From NCBI GenBank assembly GCA_009701885.1, contig WLJH01000004.1, forward strand, positions 1-64,000: a stretch of DNA of 64,000 nt, written 5' to 3'. The notes beneath the pieces were generated by a model. That model was not told where the DNA came from and ran no database searches. It worked only from the letters and a program-made list of their open reading frames with translations. This document shows positions 35,561 through 44,247 of this stretch, piece by piece. Source of the DNA: Actinomycetota bacterium. Its GTDB lineage: Bacteria > Actinomycetota > Actinomycetes > Propionibacteriales > Nocardioidaceae. The position numbers and the translations under genes were made by a program. Within the stretch, counting starts at the first letter, position 1. Each line of letters starts with the position of its first letter.

Positions 35561-36338
35561 CCACGATCCCTTCGAGACCTTCAAGGCCACCATGTCCACC
35601 GACCTGCACCCCCTCCCCGCCCACGAGGTACGCCGTCGCGGTGACCGGCTGCGCCGCCGCAACACCGCCTTGGCGGTCGCCGGCGGCACGGTCGCGGCGC
35701 TGGTCGCCGTCGGCGTCCCGGTCGCGCTGACCCAGACCGGCGGCACCACCGACGGCGACTCCGGGCTGCTCGCGACCGACGGCACCGAGGCCGTCACCTG
35801 GCGCACCGAGATCCCGGCGGACTTCCCGCTGACGGCCGGGATGCCCGAGACCAACGGCCACGACGGCTCCCCCGTGGTGGCGCGCGAGGGCTACGAGCCG
35901 CAGGCCGTCGGGCCGTGCAGCGGCCCCGCGTGGGACGTCTCCGACGCGATCGACTCGCTCTCGGCCGTCTACACCGGCGAGACACAGGGCGGCCAGGACC
36001 GCGTCCTCTCGGTCTTCGAGGACGAGGCTGCCGCCCGGGCCCGCGTGGACGCCCTCGCCGCCGAGGCGGCCTCGTGCACCACCGACCGCGTCGAGGTCCT
36101 GGGCTATCAGCGAGTGGTCGAGGACGGAGCCGACGTGGTGCGCTTCGTCAACGGCTACGACACCGGCGAGGGAGTGCTGCACCAGGCGAGCCGGGTGGGC
36201 AACGCAGTGCTCTACGAGACGACGTACTTCAACGGGGCCCGCGACGACACCGCCGTCACCTCGACCCTCGAGAACGCGGCGGAGGACCGGGCGAGGGTGC
36301 TCGACGCGATGTGCGTCTTCGCCGCCGACCCCTGCTGA
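35553..36338 (+). CDS. Putative anti-sigma/sensor membrane protein
   Basis: Predicted 261-residue protein: a ~37-residue cytoplasmic segment (SDHDPFETFKATMSTDLHPLPAHEVRRRGDRLRRR), one membrane helix (about 38-58) and an extracytoplasmic domain with four Cys. GTG 35553 has GGGAGGAG upstream and lies inside the end of the sigma gene. The membrane boundary and the AAARARVDALAAEAASC stretch resemble the corresponding parts of the fused protein at 33059. It lacks the zinc-binding HxxxCxxC of ZAS anti-sigma factors, so the anti-sigma role is inferred from operon position only. Confidence 0.6.
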   Translation: MSDHDPFETFKATMSTDLHPLPAHEVRRRGDRLRRRNTALAVAGGTVAALVAVGVPVALTQTGGTTDGDSGLLATDGTEAVTWRTEIPADFPLTAGMPETNGHDGSPVVAREGYEPQAVGPCSGPAWDVSDAIDSLSAVYTGETQGGQDRVLSVFEDEAAARARVDALAAEAASCTTDRVEVLGYQRVVEDGADVVRFVNGYDTGEGVLHQASRVGNAVLYETTYFNGARDDTAVTSTLENAAEDRARVLDAMCVFAADPC

Positions 36339-36349
36339 GCCGCCGAAGA

Positions 36350-36388
36350 AGCACGACGCCCCCGGCCGCTGGCCGGGGGCGTCGTGCT
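36350..36388. terminator. Bidirectional terminator between the sensor gene and sucD
   Basis: AGCACGACGCCCCCGGCC (36350-36367) pairs perfectly over 18 bases with 36371-36388, with a 3-base loop. It lies between converging genes, 12 bases after the sensor gene stop and 10 bases beyond the sucD stop, so it can terminate both. Confidence 0.9.
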
Positions 36389-36398
36389 GATCCGAGGA

Positions 36399-37280
36399 TC
36401 AGAGGTTCTTCATGATCTCCCGCATGAGCTCGGCGGTCTCGGACGGCGTCTTGCCGACCTTGACCCCGGCGGCCTCGAGGGCCTCCTTCTTCGCCTGCGC
36501 GGTGCCCGAGGAGCCGGAGACGATGGCGCCGGCGTGGCCCATGGTCTTGCCCTCCGGGGCGGTGAAGCCGGCGACGTACCCGACGACGGGCTTGGTCACG
36601 TGCTCCTTGATGTAGGCCGCGGCCCGCTCCTCGGCGTCGCCGCCGATCTCGCCGATCATCACGATCGCCTTGGTCTCGGGGTCGGCCTCGAACGCCTCGA
36701 GGGCGTCGATGTGCGTGGTGCCGATGATCGGGTCACCGCCGATGCCGATGGCGGTGGTGAAGCCGAAGTCCCGCAGCTCGTACATCATCTGGTAGGTCAG
36801 CGTGCCGGACTTCGAGACCAGGCCGATGGGGCCCTTGCCCGCGATGGTGTGCGGGGTGATGCCGGCCAGCGACTCCTCCGGGCTGATGATGCCCGGGCAG
36901 TTGGGACCGATCATCCGGGTCTTCTTGCCCTGCAGGTAGGCGAACACCTCGGCGGTGTCCTGCACCGGGACGCCCTCGGTGATGACCACCAGGAGCGGGA
37001 TCTCGGCGTCGATGGCCTCGATGCAGGCGTCCTTCGTGAACGCCGGCGGCACGAAGGCGACCGAGACGTTGGCACCAGTCTCCTTCATCGCCTCCTCGAC
37101 GGTGCCGAAGACCGGGAGCTCCTTGCCGTTGAGCTCGACGGTGGTGCCGGCCTTGCGGGCGTTGACACCGCCCACGATGTCGGCGTCGGCCTGGAGCATG
37201 AGGGTGGTGTGCTTGGAGCCCATCCCACCGGTGATGCCCTGGACGATGATCTTGGAGTCCTTGTTCAGGTAGATCGTCAT
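36399..37280 (-). CDS. sucD: Succinyl-CoA synthetase alpha subunit
   Basis: Predicted 293-residue subunit that binds CoA and carries the phosphohistidine. [13 protein letters not shown] is near the CoA site, [15 protein letters not shown] and [16 protein letters not shown] are conserved, and the active-site His lies in [11 protein letters not shown], matching the GHAGA motif. ATG 37280 has GAGGAGA upstream and follows sucC by 17 bases. Together with SucC it makes ATP or GTP from succinyl-CoA, the product of MutAB. Confidence 0.97.
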   Translation of the reverse strand: MTIYLNKDSKIIVQGITGGMGSKHTTLMLQADADIVGGVNARKAGTTVELNGKELPVFGTVEEAMKETGANVSVAFVPPAFTKDACIEAIDAEIPLLVVITEGVPVQDTAEVFAYLQGKKTRMIGPNCPGIISPEESLAGITPHTIAGKGPIGLVSKSGTLTYQMMYELRDFGFTTAIGIGGDPIIGTTHIDALEAFEADPETKAIVMIGEIGGDAEERAAAYIKEHVTKPVVGYVAGFTAPEGKTMGHAGAIVSGSSGTAQAKKEALEAAGVKVGKTPSETAELMREIMKNL

Positions 37281-37297
37281 GTCTGGTTCTCCTCGTC

Positions 37298-38464
37298 TCA
37301 GGCGTTCGCCAGCTCGGCGGCCTTGTCGGCCGCGCCGTCCATGGTGTCGACCACGGTCACGAGCGGGTGCGCCAGCTCGGCCAGGATCGCGCGGCCCTGC
37401 TCGACGTTGTTGCCGTCGAGGCGGACCACCAGGGGCTTGGTCGCGTTGTCGCCGAGGATCTCCAGGGCGCCCTTGATGCCGTTGGCGACCTCGTCACAGG
37501 CGGTGATGCCGCCGAAGACGTTGACGAACACGCTCTTGACCTGCTCGTCGTTGAGGATCACGTCGAGGCCGTTGGCCATGACGGTGGCGTTGGCGCCGCC
37601 GCCGATGTCCAGGAAGTTCGCCGGCTTCACGCCGCCGTGCTTCTCACCGGCGTACGCGACGACGTCGAGGGTGCTCATCACGAGGCCCGCGCCGTTGCCG
37701 ATGATGCCGACCTCGCCGTCGAGCTTGACGTAGTTGAGGCCGAGGTCCTTGGCCTTCGCCTCGAGCGGGTCGGCCTCCTCGCGGATCTCGAACTGCTCGT
37801 GGTCGGGGTGGCGCACCTCGGAGGCGTTCTCGTCGAGGGAGACCTTGCCGTCGAGCGCCTCGAGCTTGTCGCCCTCGAGGCGGGCCAGCGGGTTGACCTC
37901 GACGAGGGTCGCGTCCTCCTCGGTGTAGACCTTCCAGAGCTTCTGGACCATCTCGATGGCCTGGTCGCGCAGCTCGGCGGGGAACTTCGCCTCGTCGACG
38001 ATCGCGGCGGCCTTCTCCGGGGTCACGCCCTCGAGGGCGTCGATGCGGATCTGGCGCACGGCCTCGGGGTTGGTCTTGGCGACCTCCTCGATCTCCACGC
38101 CACCCTCGACCGAGGCGATGCAGAGGTGGCCGCGGTTGGCGCGGTCGAGCAGGAACGAGAAGTAGTACTCCTCGACCGGCGGGGTCGCCGGGGTGACGAG
38201 CACCCGGTTGACGGTGAGCCCCTTGATCTCCATCCCGAGGATGTTGCTCGCGTGCTCGAAGGCCTCGTCAGCGGTCTTGGCCAGCTTGACGCCGCCGGCC
38301 TTGCCGCGACCGCCCGCCTTGACCTGCGCCTTGACGACCGTGACGCCGCCGAGCTCCTCGGCGGCGGCCTTGGCGGCCTCGGGGGTCTCGACGACGACGC
38401 CGAGCGTCGTGGCCACACCGTGCTTGGCGAAGAGCTCCTTCGCCTGGTACTCCATCAGGTCCAC
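37298..38464 (-). CDS. sucC: Succinyl-CoA synthetase beta subunit
   Basis: Predicted 388-residue subunit with an ATP-grasp domain and C-terminal ligase domain. Typical segments are [15 protein letters not shown] at the N terminus, [19 protein letters not shown] (nucleotide loop), VEVNPLAR (metal ligands), [21 protein letters not shown] and [17 protein letters not shown] chose GTG 38464 ([10 protein letters not shown]); the ATG three codons later is an alternative. TAGTGT on the minus strand at 38552-38557 is a possible -10 box, giving a leader of about 80 bases. Confidence 0.96.
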   Translation of the reverse strand: MDLMEYQAKELFAKHGVATTLGVVVETPEAAKAAAEELGGVTVVKAQVKAGGRGKAGGVKLAKTADEAFEHASNILGMEIKGLTVNRVLVTPATPPVEEYYFSFLLDRANRGHLCIASVEGGVEIEEVAKTNPEAVRQIRIDALEGVTPEKAAAIVDEAKFPAELRDQAIEMVQKLWKVYTEEDATLVEVNPLARLEGDKLEALDGKVSLDENASEVRHPDHEQFEIREEADPLEAKAKDLGLNYVKLDGEVGIIGNGAGLVMSTLDVVAYAGEKHGGVKPANFLDIGGGANATVMANGLDVILNDEQVKSVFVNVFGGITACDEVANGIKGALEILGDNATKPLVVRLDGNNVEQGRAILAELAHPLVTVVDTMDGAADKAAELANA

Positions 38465-38842
38465 TGGTCCACCAGTTCCTCTGTGTCGGATCTCGGGTTG
38501 AGCGCCGGCGTCCTGGGCGCGCGTCATCGAGGCGCGCGCGACGCCCCGGGCACACTAGTCCTGCACGGGCGTCCACGACGAGGCCCCGGGTGGGCGACGT
38601 GACCGACGTCATGTGACCGGCTGGTCACTTCCAACCCGCCGGAGCCGCCCGCCACCTACCCTCGAAGCGGTCCAGACCAGCGGCGGCGACCACTCCAGGC
38701 GGCATAACGGTTCGGCAACGAGACCCGTTGGTCCACCCCGAGGGGCGGTTTAGACCTCGGCTGCCCGGTCCGTTACAGTCCCTTTCTCGCCCGTCCCACC
38801 CCCTGGGGTGAACGCCAGCAAACCGTTCGGAGAGCGCACTTC
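38465..38842. promoter_or_regulatory. Divergent intergenic region sucC / M23 peptidase
   Basis: This 378-base gap has no plausible gene. It contains a possible sucC -10 box (38552-38557, minus), an inverted repeat GTGACC-4-GGTCAC (38613-38628) that could be an operator, and TACAGT (38774-38779), a -10 box for the peptidase gene with a weak TTTAGA 19 bases upstream. A/T-rich GCATAACGGTT at 38701-38711 may belong to a further promoter. I looked for a c-di-AMP-type riboswitch before the cell-wall hydrolase gene and did not find one. Confidence 0.45.
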
Positions 38843-40036
38843 ATGGGTCCCACCCGAGACGACAGCCAGGCCCCCGGCCCCAGCACCTCGGACGAAGTGA
38901 CCCCTCAGACCCCGTACGTCGGTCGCCGCCGCGCCGCGGTCAGCGCACCCGAGCCGCGCACCGCCGAGACCACGCCGTACGTCGGTCGCCGCCGCGCCGC
39001 GGCCACCACGCTCGAGCGCCCGGCTCCCGCCGCGCAGCAGGTCGCCCAGGAGGTCGCCGAGGTCGAGCGACAGGTGGCGGCGTACGTCGGTCGCCGCCGC
39101 GCCGCGGCGCCGGACTCCTCCTCCACGACCCCCGCTGCCGCTCCGTCCGCCGACGGGCCCGACACCGCGACGATCGCCCGCGTGCTGGCCGACCTCGAGC
39201 CGGCCGACGCCTCGACCTCTTTCGCCGGCGAGGACACCGTCGTGCTCCCGCTGTCGCTCACCCGCGAGGCCGTCGCCGGCCGCCGCCGGGCCGAGCGCCG
39301 GGCCACCCGCACCGCCCTCCTGCGCCGGGTGCCCTCGGTGCCCGTGCTGGTCGGTGTCGCTGCGATGGCCGTCTCCGTCGGCGGCGTCCTCACCACCACC
39401 TCCCCGGACCTCGCCTCCGCCGGTCAGGCCCGGATCGGCTCGGTCGGCGCGCTGAGCGGCTCCGACGGCATCGGTGCGGTGCGCCCTGGCGTCCTGAGCC
39501 GTGACAGCGACCGTGACGCCCTGTCCGACGCGGCCGGCATGGAGCTCGAGGCCCAGGTCGAGGCGCAGGCCGAGCAGCGCAACGCCGCCCTGGACCAGCT
39601 GGCCAAGAAGGCCGAGCAGCGTGCCGGCGTCCTGGCCGACAACCGCTGGGGGCTGCCGCTCTCCGGCTACCGCCTGACCGCGACCTTCGGCGAGTACGGC
39701 CTGTGGTCGAGCTACCACACGGGCCTGGACATGGCGGCCCCGGCGGGAACGCCGCTCGTCGCGATGGCGCGTGCGGTCGTGACCTCCGCCGGCTACGACG
39801 GCGCCTACGGCAACAAGACCGTCTTCACCCTCGAGGACGGAACCGAGTTGTGGTACGCCCACCAGACCTCGATTGCCGTGTCCGTCGGCGACGTCGTGGC
39901 ACCGGGGGACGTGGTCGGCACCGTCGGCTCGACCGGCAACGTCACCGGCCCGCACCTGCACCTCGAGGTGCGCCCCGGTGGCGGCGACCCGGTCGACCCG
40001 CGGGCTGCGCTCATCGCCAACGGGGTCACTCCCTGA
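38843..40036 (+). CDS. M23-family metallopeptidase with YVGRRRAA repeats
   Basis: Predicted 397-residue murein endopeptidase-type protein. The ~160-residue cytoplasmic N terminus contains three identical octapeptides YVGRRRAA at 25-32, 46-53 and 81-88, plus GRRRAERRA before the single membrane helix (about 166-184). The outside part has a short coiled coil (ELEAQVEAQAEQRNAALDQLAKKAEQ, about 232-258) and a C-terminal LytM domain with HTGLDMAAPAGTPL and GPHLHLEVRPGG, which hold the zinc-binding His and Asp. It should act in cell-wall remodelling at the membrane. The basic repeats are unusual (see findings). Confidence 0.88.
   Translation: MGPTRDDSQAPGPSTSDEVTPQTPYVGRRRAAVSAPEPRTAETTPYVGRRRAAATTLERPAPAAQQVAQEVAEVERQVAAYVGRRRAAAPDSSSTTPAAAPSADGPDTATIARVLADLEPADASTSFAGEDTVVLPLSLTREAVAGRRRAERRATRTALLRRVPSVPVLVGVAAMAVSVGGVLTTTSPDLASAGQARIGSVGALSGSDGIGAVRPGVLSRDSDRDALSDAAGMELEAQVEAQAEQRNAALDQLAKKAEQRAGVLADNRWGLPLSGYRLTATFGEYGLWSSYHTGLDMAAPAGTPLVAMARAVVTSAGYDGAYGNKTVFTLEDGTELWYAHQTSIAVSVGDVVAPGDVVGTVGSTGNVTGPHLHLEVRPGGGDPVDPRAALIANGVTP
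38912..39107 (+). repeat. Three 27-bp direct repeats inside the M23 gene
   Basis: An identical 27-base sequence starting CGTACGTCGGTCGCC occurs at 38913-38939, 38976-39002 and 39081-39107. It encodes the octapeptide YVGRRRAA each time. The identity includes synonymous positions, so the copies are recent or kept identical at DNA level. Confidence 0.9.
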
Positions 40037-40049
40037 CGGTGGTCGCCCT

Positions 40050-40130
40050 CGGTGACCGCGTCACCGGGTCTCGACACGCGAGTCGCGACTTCGTTCCTCA
40101 GTCGCGCCGCTCGCTCGACCACCGTCGACG
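40050..40130. repeat. Hairpin and palindromic extragenic repeat between M23 gene and pcrA
   Basis: CGGTGAC (40050-40056) and GTCACCG (40060-40066) form a tight hairpin. It is followed by GGTCTCGACACGCGAGTCGC... (40066-40125), which contains the perfect palindrome AGTCGCGACT and ends CTCGCTCGACCACCG. This wording resembles palindromic repeats I associate with convergent gene ends in Nocardioides-like genomes. It sits between two converging genes and probably also terminates transcription. Confidence 0.55.
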
Positions 40131-40150
40131 AGTCCGCTGACGCGTCCTCG

Positions 40151-42607
40151 TCAGAGCTTCTCGACGGGGGCGTAGCGCAACAGCAGCCGCTTGACCCCGT
40201 CGCTGCCGAAGTCGATGGAGGCGACGGCCCGCTCGGCCTCCCCCTCGACCGAGACGACGGTGCCGAGCCCGAAGGAGTCGTGGGTGACCCGGTCACCCGG
40301 GGCCAGCGACGGCACGGCCCGGTCGGCCCGCTTGGACTTCGCGGCCGCGTCGGCCCGCGCCGCGGCGGCCGAGAAGTTGCGGCGACCCGACGCCGTGGGC
40401 GCCCCCGAGCCCCAGGACCCGGACGGCCCGGAGGAGCCGGACAGGTCCGGGCGCGACCAGCTGGTCTGCGCGGCCTCGGTGCGGCGCCAGTCGACGAGGT
40501 CGACCGGCATCTCGTCGAGGAAGCGGGAGGCCGGGTTGTGCGACGGCGCTCCCCAGGCCGAGCGCACGACGGCGCGGGAGAGGTAGAGCCGCTCGCGGGC
40601 CCGGGTGACACCGACGTACGCCAGGCGCCGCTCCTCCTCCAGCTCGGTCTGGTCGCCGAGGGCACGGGAGTGCGGGAAGACGCCGTCCTCGAGACCGGTC
40701 AGGAAGACCGTGGGGAACTCCAGCCCCTTGGCGGTGTGCAGGGTCATCAGCGTGACGACCCCGACGTCCTCGCCCTCCGGGTCGTCGGGGATCTGGTCGG
40801 TGTCGGCCACCAGGGCGACCCGCTCGAGGAAGTCGGTCAGTCCCGGCTGCACGAGACCGGCGTCGACGTCGGCGGGGTCGGCCGACGGCCCGGCCTGGGG
40901 GTCCTCGGCGAACTCCCTTGCCACCGCCACGAGCTCGGCGAGGTTCTCCAGCCGGGTGGCGTCCTGCGGGTCGTCGGACTCCTCCAGCGCCGCGAGGTAG
41001 CCCGAGCGCTCCAGGGTCGTCTCGAGCACGACGTCGGCGCGCTCGCCCGCCTCCACCATGGACTGCAGCTCCTGGACCAGGCCGACGAAGCCCTGGATGC
41101 AGGTGAGCGAGCGGGTGGCCAGGCCGGGGGCGTGCTCGGCCCGCTGCAGGGCGGCCCAGAAGGAGATCCGCTCGCGCTCGGCGTACGCCGTCACGCAGGC
41201 CACCGCGCGGTCGCCGATGCCGCGCTTGGGGGTGTTGAGGATGCGTCGCAGCGACACCTGGTCCTCGGGGTTGGCCAGCATCCGCAGGTAGGCGAGCGCG
41301 TCGCGCACCTCGCGCCGCTCGTAGAACCGCACGCCGCCGACCACCTTGTAGGGCTGGCCGGTGCGGATGAAGACCTCCTCGAAGACCCGCGACTGGGCGT
41401 TGGTGCGGTAGAACACCGCGACGTCACCGGGCCGGGCCCCGCCGTCGACCAGGGTGTCGATCTCCCCCGAGACGAAGCGCGCCTCGTCGCGCTCGTCGTC
41501 CGCGACGTACCCCACGATCCGGGCACCGTCACCCGCGTCGGACCACAGGCGCTTGGGCTTGCGGCCCTTGTTGTGCCCGATGACCGCGTTGGCCGCGGTG
41601 AGGATGGTCTGGGTCGAGCGGTAGTTCTGCTCCAGCAGGATCGTCTGCGCGTCGGGGAAGTCCTGCTCGAAGTCGAGGATGTTGCGGATGTTGGCGCCGC
41701 GGAAGGCGTAGATCGACTGGTCGGCGTCACCGACGACCATCAGCTCCGCGGGCGGCACCCGCTCGGCCGGCGGACCGTCCAGGGACGAGGTGTCCTCGAG
41801 CGGGTCGGCGCACAGGGCGTGGATCAGGGCGTACTGCGCGTGGTTGGTGTCCTGGTACTCGTCGACGAGCACGTGGCGGAAGCGCCGGCGGTAGGTCTCC
41901 TTGATCTCCGGGAAGGCCTCGAAGAGGTGGACCGTGGTCATGATCAGGTCGTCGAAGTCCAGGGCGTTGGCCTCGCGCAGCCGCCGCTGGTAGAGCGAGT
42001 ACGCCGCCGCGTAGGTCTCCTCGAGCTTGTTCCTGGCGTCCGCGGTGGCCTGCTCGTGGTCGCGCAGCTCGTTCTTCTGGTTGCTCACCCAGTGCAGCAG
42101 CGCGCCCGGCTGGAACTTCTTCGTGTCCAGGTCGAGGTCCTGGGCCACCAGCGTCATCAGCCGCTTCTGGTCCTGGGCGTCGTAGATGGAGAAGTTGGAC
42201 TTCCAGGTGCCGCCCTCGCGCTCCAGCGCGGTGATCTCCTTGCGCAGGATGCGCACGCAGGCGGAGTGGAACGTGGAGACCCACATGATCCGGGCGCGCC
42301 GGCCCACGAGATCCTCGACCCGCTCCTTCATCTCGGCCGCGGCCTTGTTGGTGAAGGTGATCGCCAGGATCGAGCCCGGGTGCGCGCCGCGCTCGGAGAT
42401 GGTCCACGCGATGCGCCGGGTCAGGACGCGGGTCTTGCCGGAGCCGGCTCCGGCGACCACCAGCAGCGGGGCACCCTCGTGCACCACCGCCGCCCGCTGG
42501 GGGTCGTTCAGCCCCTCGAGCAGCACCTCCCGGGAGGGTCCTCCGCGGGCCGCTCGAACGGGCAGGTCGAGGTCGGGGAGGTCCAGGGTCGCGGGGGCGT
42601 CATCCAT
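40151..42607 (-). CDS. pcrA: ATP-dependent DNA helicase PcrA/UvrD
   Basis: Predicted 818-residue superfamily 1A 3'-5' helicase for DNA repair and replication restart. Motif I is AGAGSGKT (about 52-59), Ia TFTNKAAAEMKER, II VDEYQDTN, III VVGDADQSIYAFRGA, IV LEQNYRS, V TLHTAKGLEFPTVFLTGLEDGVFPH and VI EERRLAYVGVTRARERLYL. A Ser/Gly/Ala-rich linker leads to a C-terminal Tudor-like module (APGDRVTHDSFGLGTVVSVEG), which in PcrA binds RNA polymerase. Complete and ordinary. Confidence 0.97.
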   Translation of the reverse strand: MDDAPATLDLPDLDLPVRAARGGPSREVLLEGLNDPQRAAVVHEGAPLLVVAGAGSGKTRVLTRRIAWTISERGAHPGSILAITFTNKAAAEMKERVEDLVGRRARIMWVSTFHSACVRILRKEITALEREGGTWKSNFSIYDAQDQKRLMTLVAQDLDLDTKKFQPGALLHWVSNQKNELRDHEQATADARNKLEETYAAAYSLYQRRLREANALDFDDLIMTTVHLFEAFPEIKETYRRRFRHVLVDEYQDTNHAQYALIHALCADPLEDTSSLDGPPAERVPPAELMVVGDADQSIYAFRGANIRNILDFEQDFPDAQTILLEQNYRSTQTILTAANAVIGHNKGRKPKRLWSDAGDGARIVGYVADDERDEARFVSGEIDTLVDGGARPGDVAVFYRTNAQSRVFEEVFIRTGQPYKVVGGVRFYERREVRDALAYLRMLANPEDQVSLRRILNTPKRGIGDRAVACVTAYAERERISFWAALQRAEHAPGLATRSLTCIQGFVGLVQELQSMVEAGERADVVLETTLERSGYLAALEESDDPQDATRLENLAELVAVAREFAEDPQAGPSADPADVDAGLVQPGLTDFLERVALVADTDQIPDDPEGEDVGVVTLMTLHTAKGLEFPTVFLTGLEDGVFPHSRALGDQTELEEERRLAYVGVTRARERLYLSRAVVRSAWGAPSHNPASRFLDEMPVDLVDWRRTEAAQTSWSRPDLSGSSGPSGSWGSGAPTASGRRNFSAAAARADAAAKSKRADRAVPSLAPGDRVTHDSFGLGTVVSVEGEAERAVASIDFGSDGVKRLLLRYAPVEKL

Positions 42608-42668
42608 GCTGTCGCCAGCCTACGTCCGCCCGTCGACAGCGCCTGCCGCGGGCCGGACCACCCGGGCG

Positions 42669-43031
42669 TCAGACCCAGGCGTGCGCCGGGGACCAGAACA
42701 CCGCGAGCGCCACGTTGAGCACCGACAGCGCGAGGATCCCGGCCCACAGACCCTGCGGGATGCTGGGCTTGCGCAGGTTCGCCATGACCAGGACAAGGAC
42801 CACGAGCGCCACGACCAGCTTGACCGCGATCTTGGTGTTGTTCGGCTCCTGGTCCCCGGCCGACAGGATGCCGACCAGCGCGAGACCGGTGAGGAAGGCC
42901 GTGCCGGCACCGTCGCGCATGGCGGAGTTGACCCGCTTCTCCCCGGTGCCGGCCTGGGCCAGCAGGCCACCGATGAGCGCGGCGAAGCCGAGCACGTGCA
43001 GGAAGAGCAGGATCAGGCGCAAGGTCTCCAC
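42669..43031 (-). CDS. Small four-helix membrane protein
   Basis: Predicted 120-residue protein with four hydrophobic segments (about 4-24, 42-60, 68-86, 95-113). I do not recognise a named family. GTG 43031 places the first helix (ETLRLILLFLHVLGFAALIGGLLAQAG) at the N terminus, with conserved-looking His and Gly residues in it. It lies 61 bases upstream of pcrA on the same strand and is divergent from the dehydrogenase gene across 49 bases. Function unknown. Confidence 0.7.
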   Translation of the reverse strand: METLRLILLFLHVLGFAALIGGLLAQAGTGEKRVNSAMRDGAGTAFLTGLALVGILSAGDQEPNNTKIAVKLVVALVVLVLVMANLRKPSIPQGLWAGILALSVLNVALAVFWSPAHAWV

Positions 43032-43080
43032 GCGCTGATCGTAGCCAGCGCGACCGCGCCGGGTGCGGCAGCATGGCCGC

Positions 43081-44247
43081 GTGCGCGCCGTGACCTGCCA
43101 GGCAGGGGACTTGTCCGTCGTCGACCTCCCGGATCCCGAGCCCGGTCCGGGCCAGGTGGTGCTGCGGGTGCGCCGCACCGGCATCTGCGGCTCCGACCTG
43201 CACGCGCGGCACCACGCCGACGAGCTGGCCGCGGTGATGTCGGAGCTGGACTACCACCACAGCATCAGCTCGGCGACAGCCACGGTGCTGGGCCACGAGC
43301 TGTGCGGCGAGGTGCTGGCCCCCGGCCGCGGCACCGCCCGCGCCTTCCCCGAGGACACCCGTGTCGCGGTCTTCCCGCTGCTGCGCACCTCCTCGGGCGT
43401 GCACCCCCTGGGCCTCTCCCCCGAGGCGCCGGGAGGGTACGCCGAGCAGGTGCTCGTCGAGGCCTCGATGCTGCACCGGGTGCCGGACGGTCTCGACGAC
43501 GACCTGGCCGCCCTCACCGAGCCGATGGCGGTGGCCCACCACGCGGTCCGTCGCTCCGGGGCGCGTCGTCGTGACACCGCGATCGTGCTCGGCTGCGGCC
43601 CGGTCGGGCTCGCGGTCGTGCTGCTGCTCAAGGCGCGCGGGGTGCGCACCGTCGTGGCCAGCGACCTCTCCCCCGCCCGGCGCGACCTCGCGCGGGCGTG
43701 CGGCGCCGACGTCGTGGTGGACCCCCGCGAGCAGTCGCCCTGGACCGCCGCCCCGGGCCGCGGGTGGCGCAGCACCGCACCGGAGCTGCTGGACTTCGCG
43801 GTCTCGACCATGGAGCAGCTGCGCCGCGTCCCCGGCTGGCATCACGTCAACCGCGCGGCCGAGCTCGTCGGGGCCGCCGACCAGCCCGCTCCCGTGGTCT
43901 TCGAGTGCGTCGGCGTACCCGGGATGCTGGACCAGGTCATGGCGCAGGCGCCGCTGGCCAGTCGCGTCGTGGTCGTCGGGGTCTGCATGAGCGAGGACCG
44001 GGTGCGGCCCTCCCTCGCGATCAACAAGGAGCTCGACCTGCGCTTCGTCCTGGGCTACACGCCGCTGGAGTTCCGCGACACCCTGCACCTGCTGGCCTCA
44101 GGGCGCGTGGATCCCTCGCCGCTGCTCACCGGCACCGTCGGGCTCGAGGGCGTCGAGGCAGCCTTCGAGGCGCTGGGCTCCCCCGAGGAGCACGCCAAGA
44201 TCCTCATCGACCCGACGCTCCCGGGCGCGGGGATCACCCCGCGCTGA
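43081..44247 (+). CDS. Zinc-type medium-chain alcohol dehydrogenase
   Basis: Predicted 388-residue MDR-family oxidoreductase. The catalytic zinc site is present (GICGSDLHARHH and GHELCGEV) and the Rossmann loop is GCGPVGLAVVLLL. The four-Cys structural zinc loop is missing: the region reads FPLLRTSSGVHPLGLSPEAPGG. An insertion after SDLH (HADELAAVMSELDYHHS) is also notable. GTG 43081 is preferred to the earlier GTG 43063, since it gives the usual short N terminus (VRAVTCQAGDLSVV). It is tail-to-tail with the APC permease with no gap. Substrate unknown. Confidence 0.88.
   Translation: MRAVTCQAGDLSVVDLPDPEPGPGQVVLRVRRTGICGSDLHARHHADELAAVMSELDYHHSISSATATVLGHELCGEVLAPGRGTARAFPEDTRVAVFPLLRTSSGVHPLGLSPEAPGGYAEQVLVEASMLHRVPDGLDDDLAALTEPMAVAHHAVRRSGARRRDTAIVLGCGPVGLAVVLLLKARGVRTVVASDLSPARRDLARACGADVVVDPREQSPWTAAPGRGWRSTAPELLDFAVSTMEQLRRVPGWHHVNRAAELVGAADQPAPVVFECVGVPGMLDQVMAQAPLASRVVVVGVCMSEDRVRPSLAINKELDLRFVLGYTPLEFRDTLHLLASGRVDPSPLLTGTVGLEGVEAAFEALGSPEEHAKILIDPTLPGAGITPR

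Noticed and set aside
37298-38527. Longer sucC starting at 38527
   Set aside because: The added residues do not resemble SucC N termini; [10 protein letters not shown] at 38464 does.
38613-38628. CRP/GlxR site upstream of sucC
   Set aside because: The TGTGA and TCAC half-sites are separated by 8 bases instead of 6.
38465-38842. c-di-AMP (ydaO-type) riboswitch before the M23 peptidase gene
   Set aside because: Actinobacterial wall-hydrolase genes often carry one, but I could not find its conserved core in this leader.
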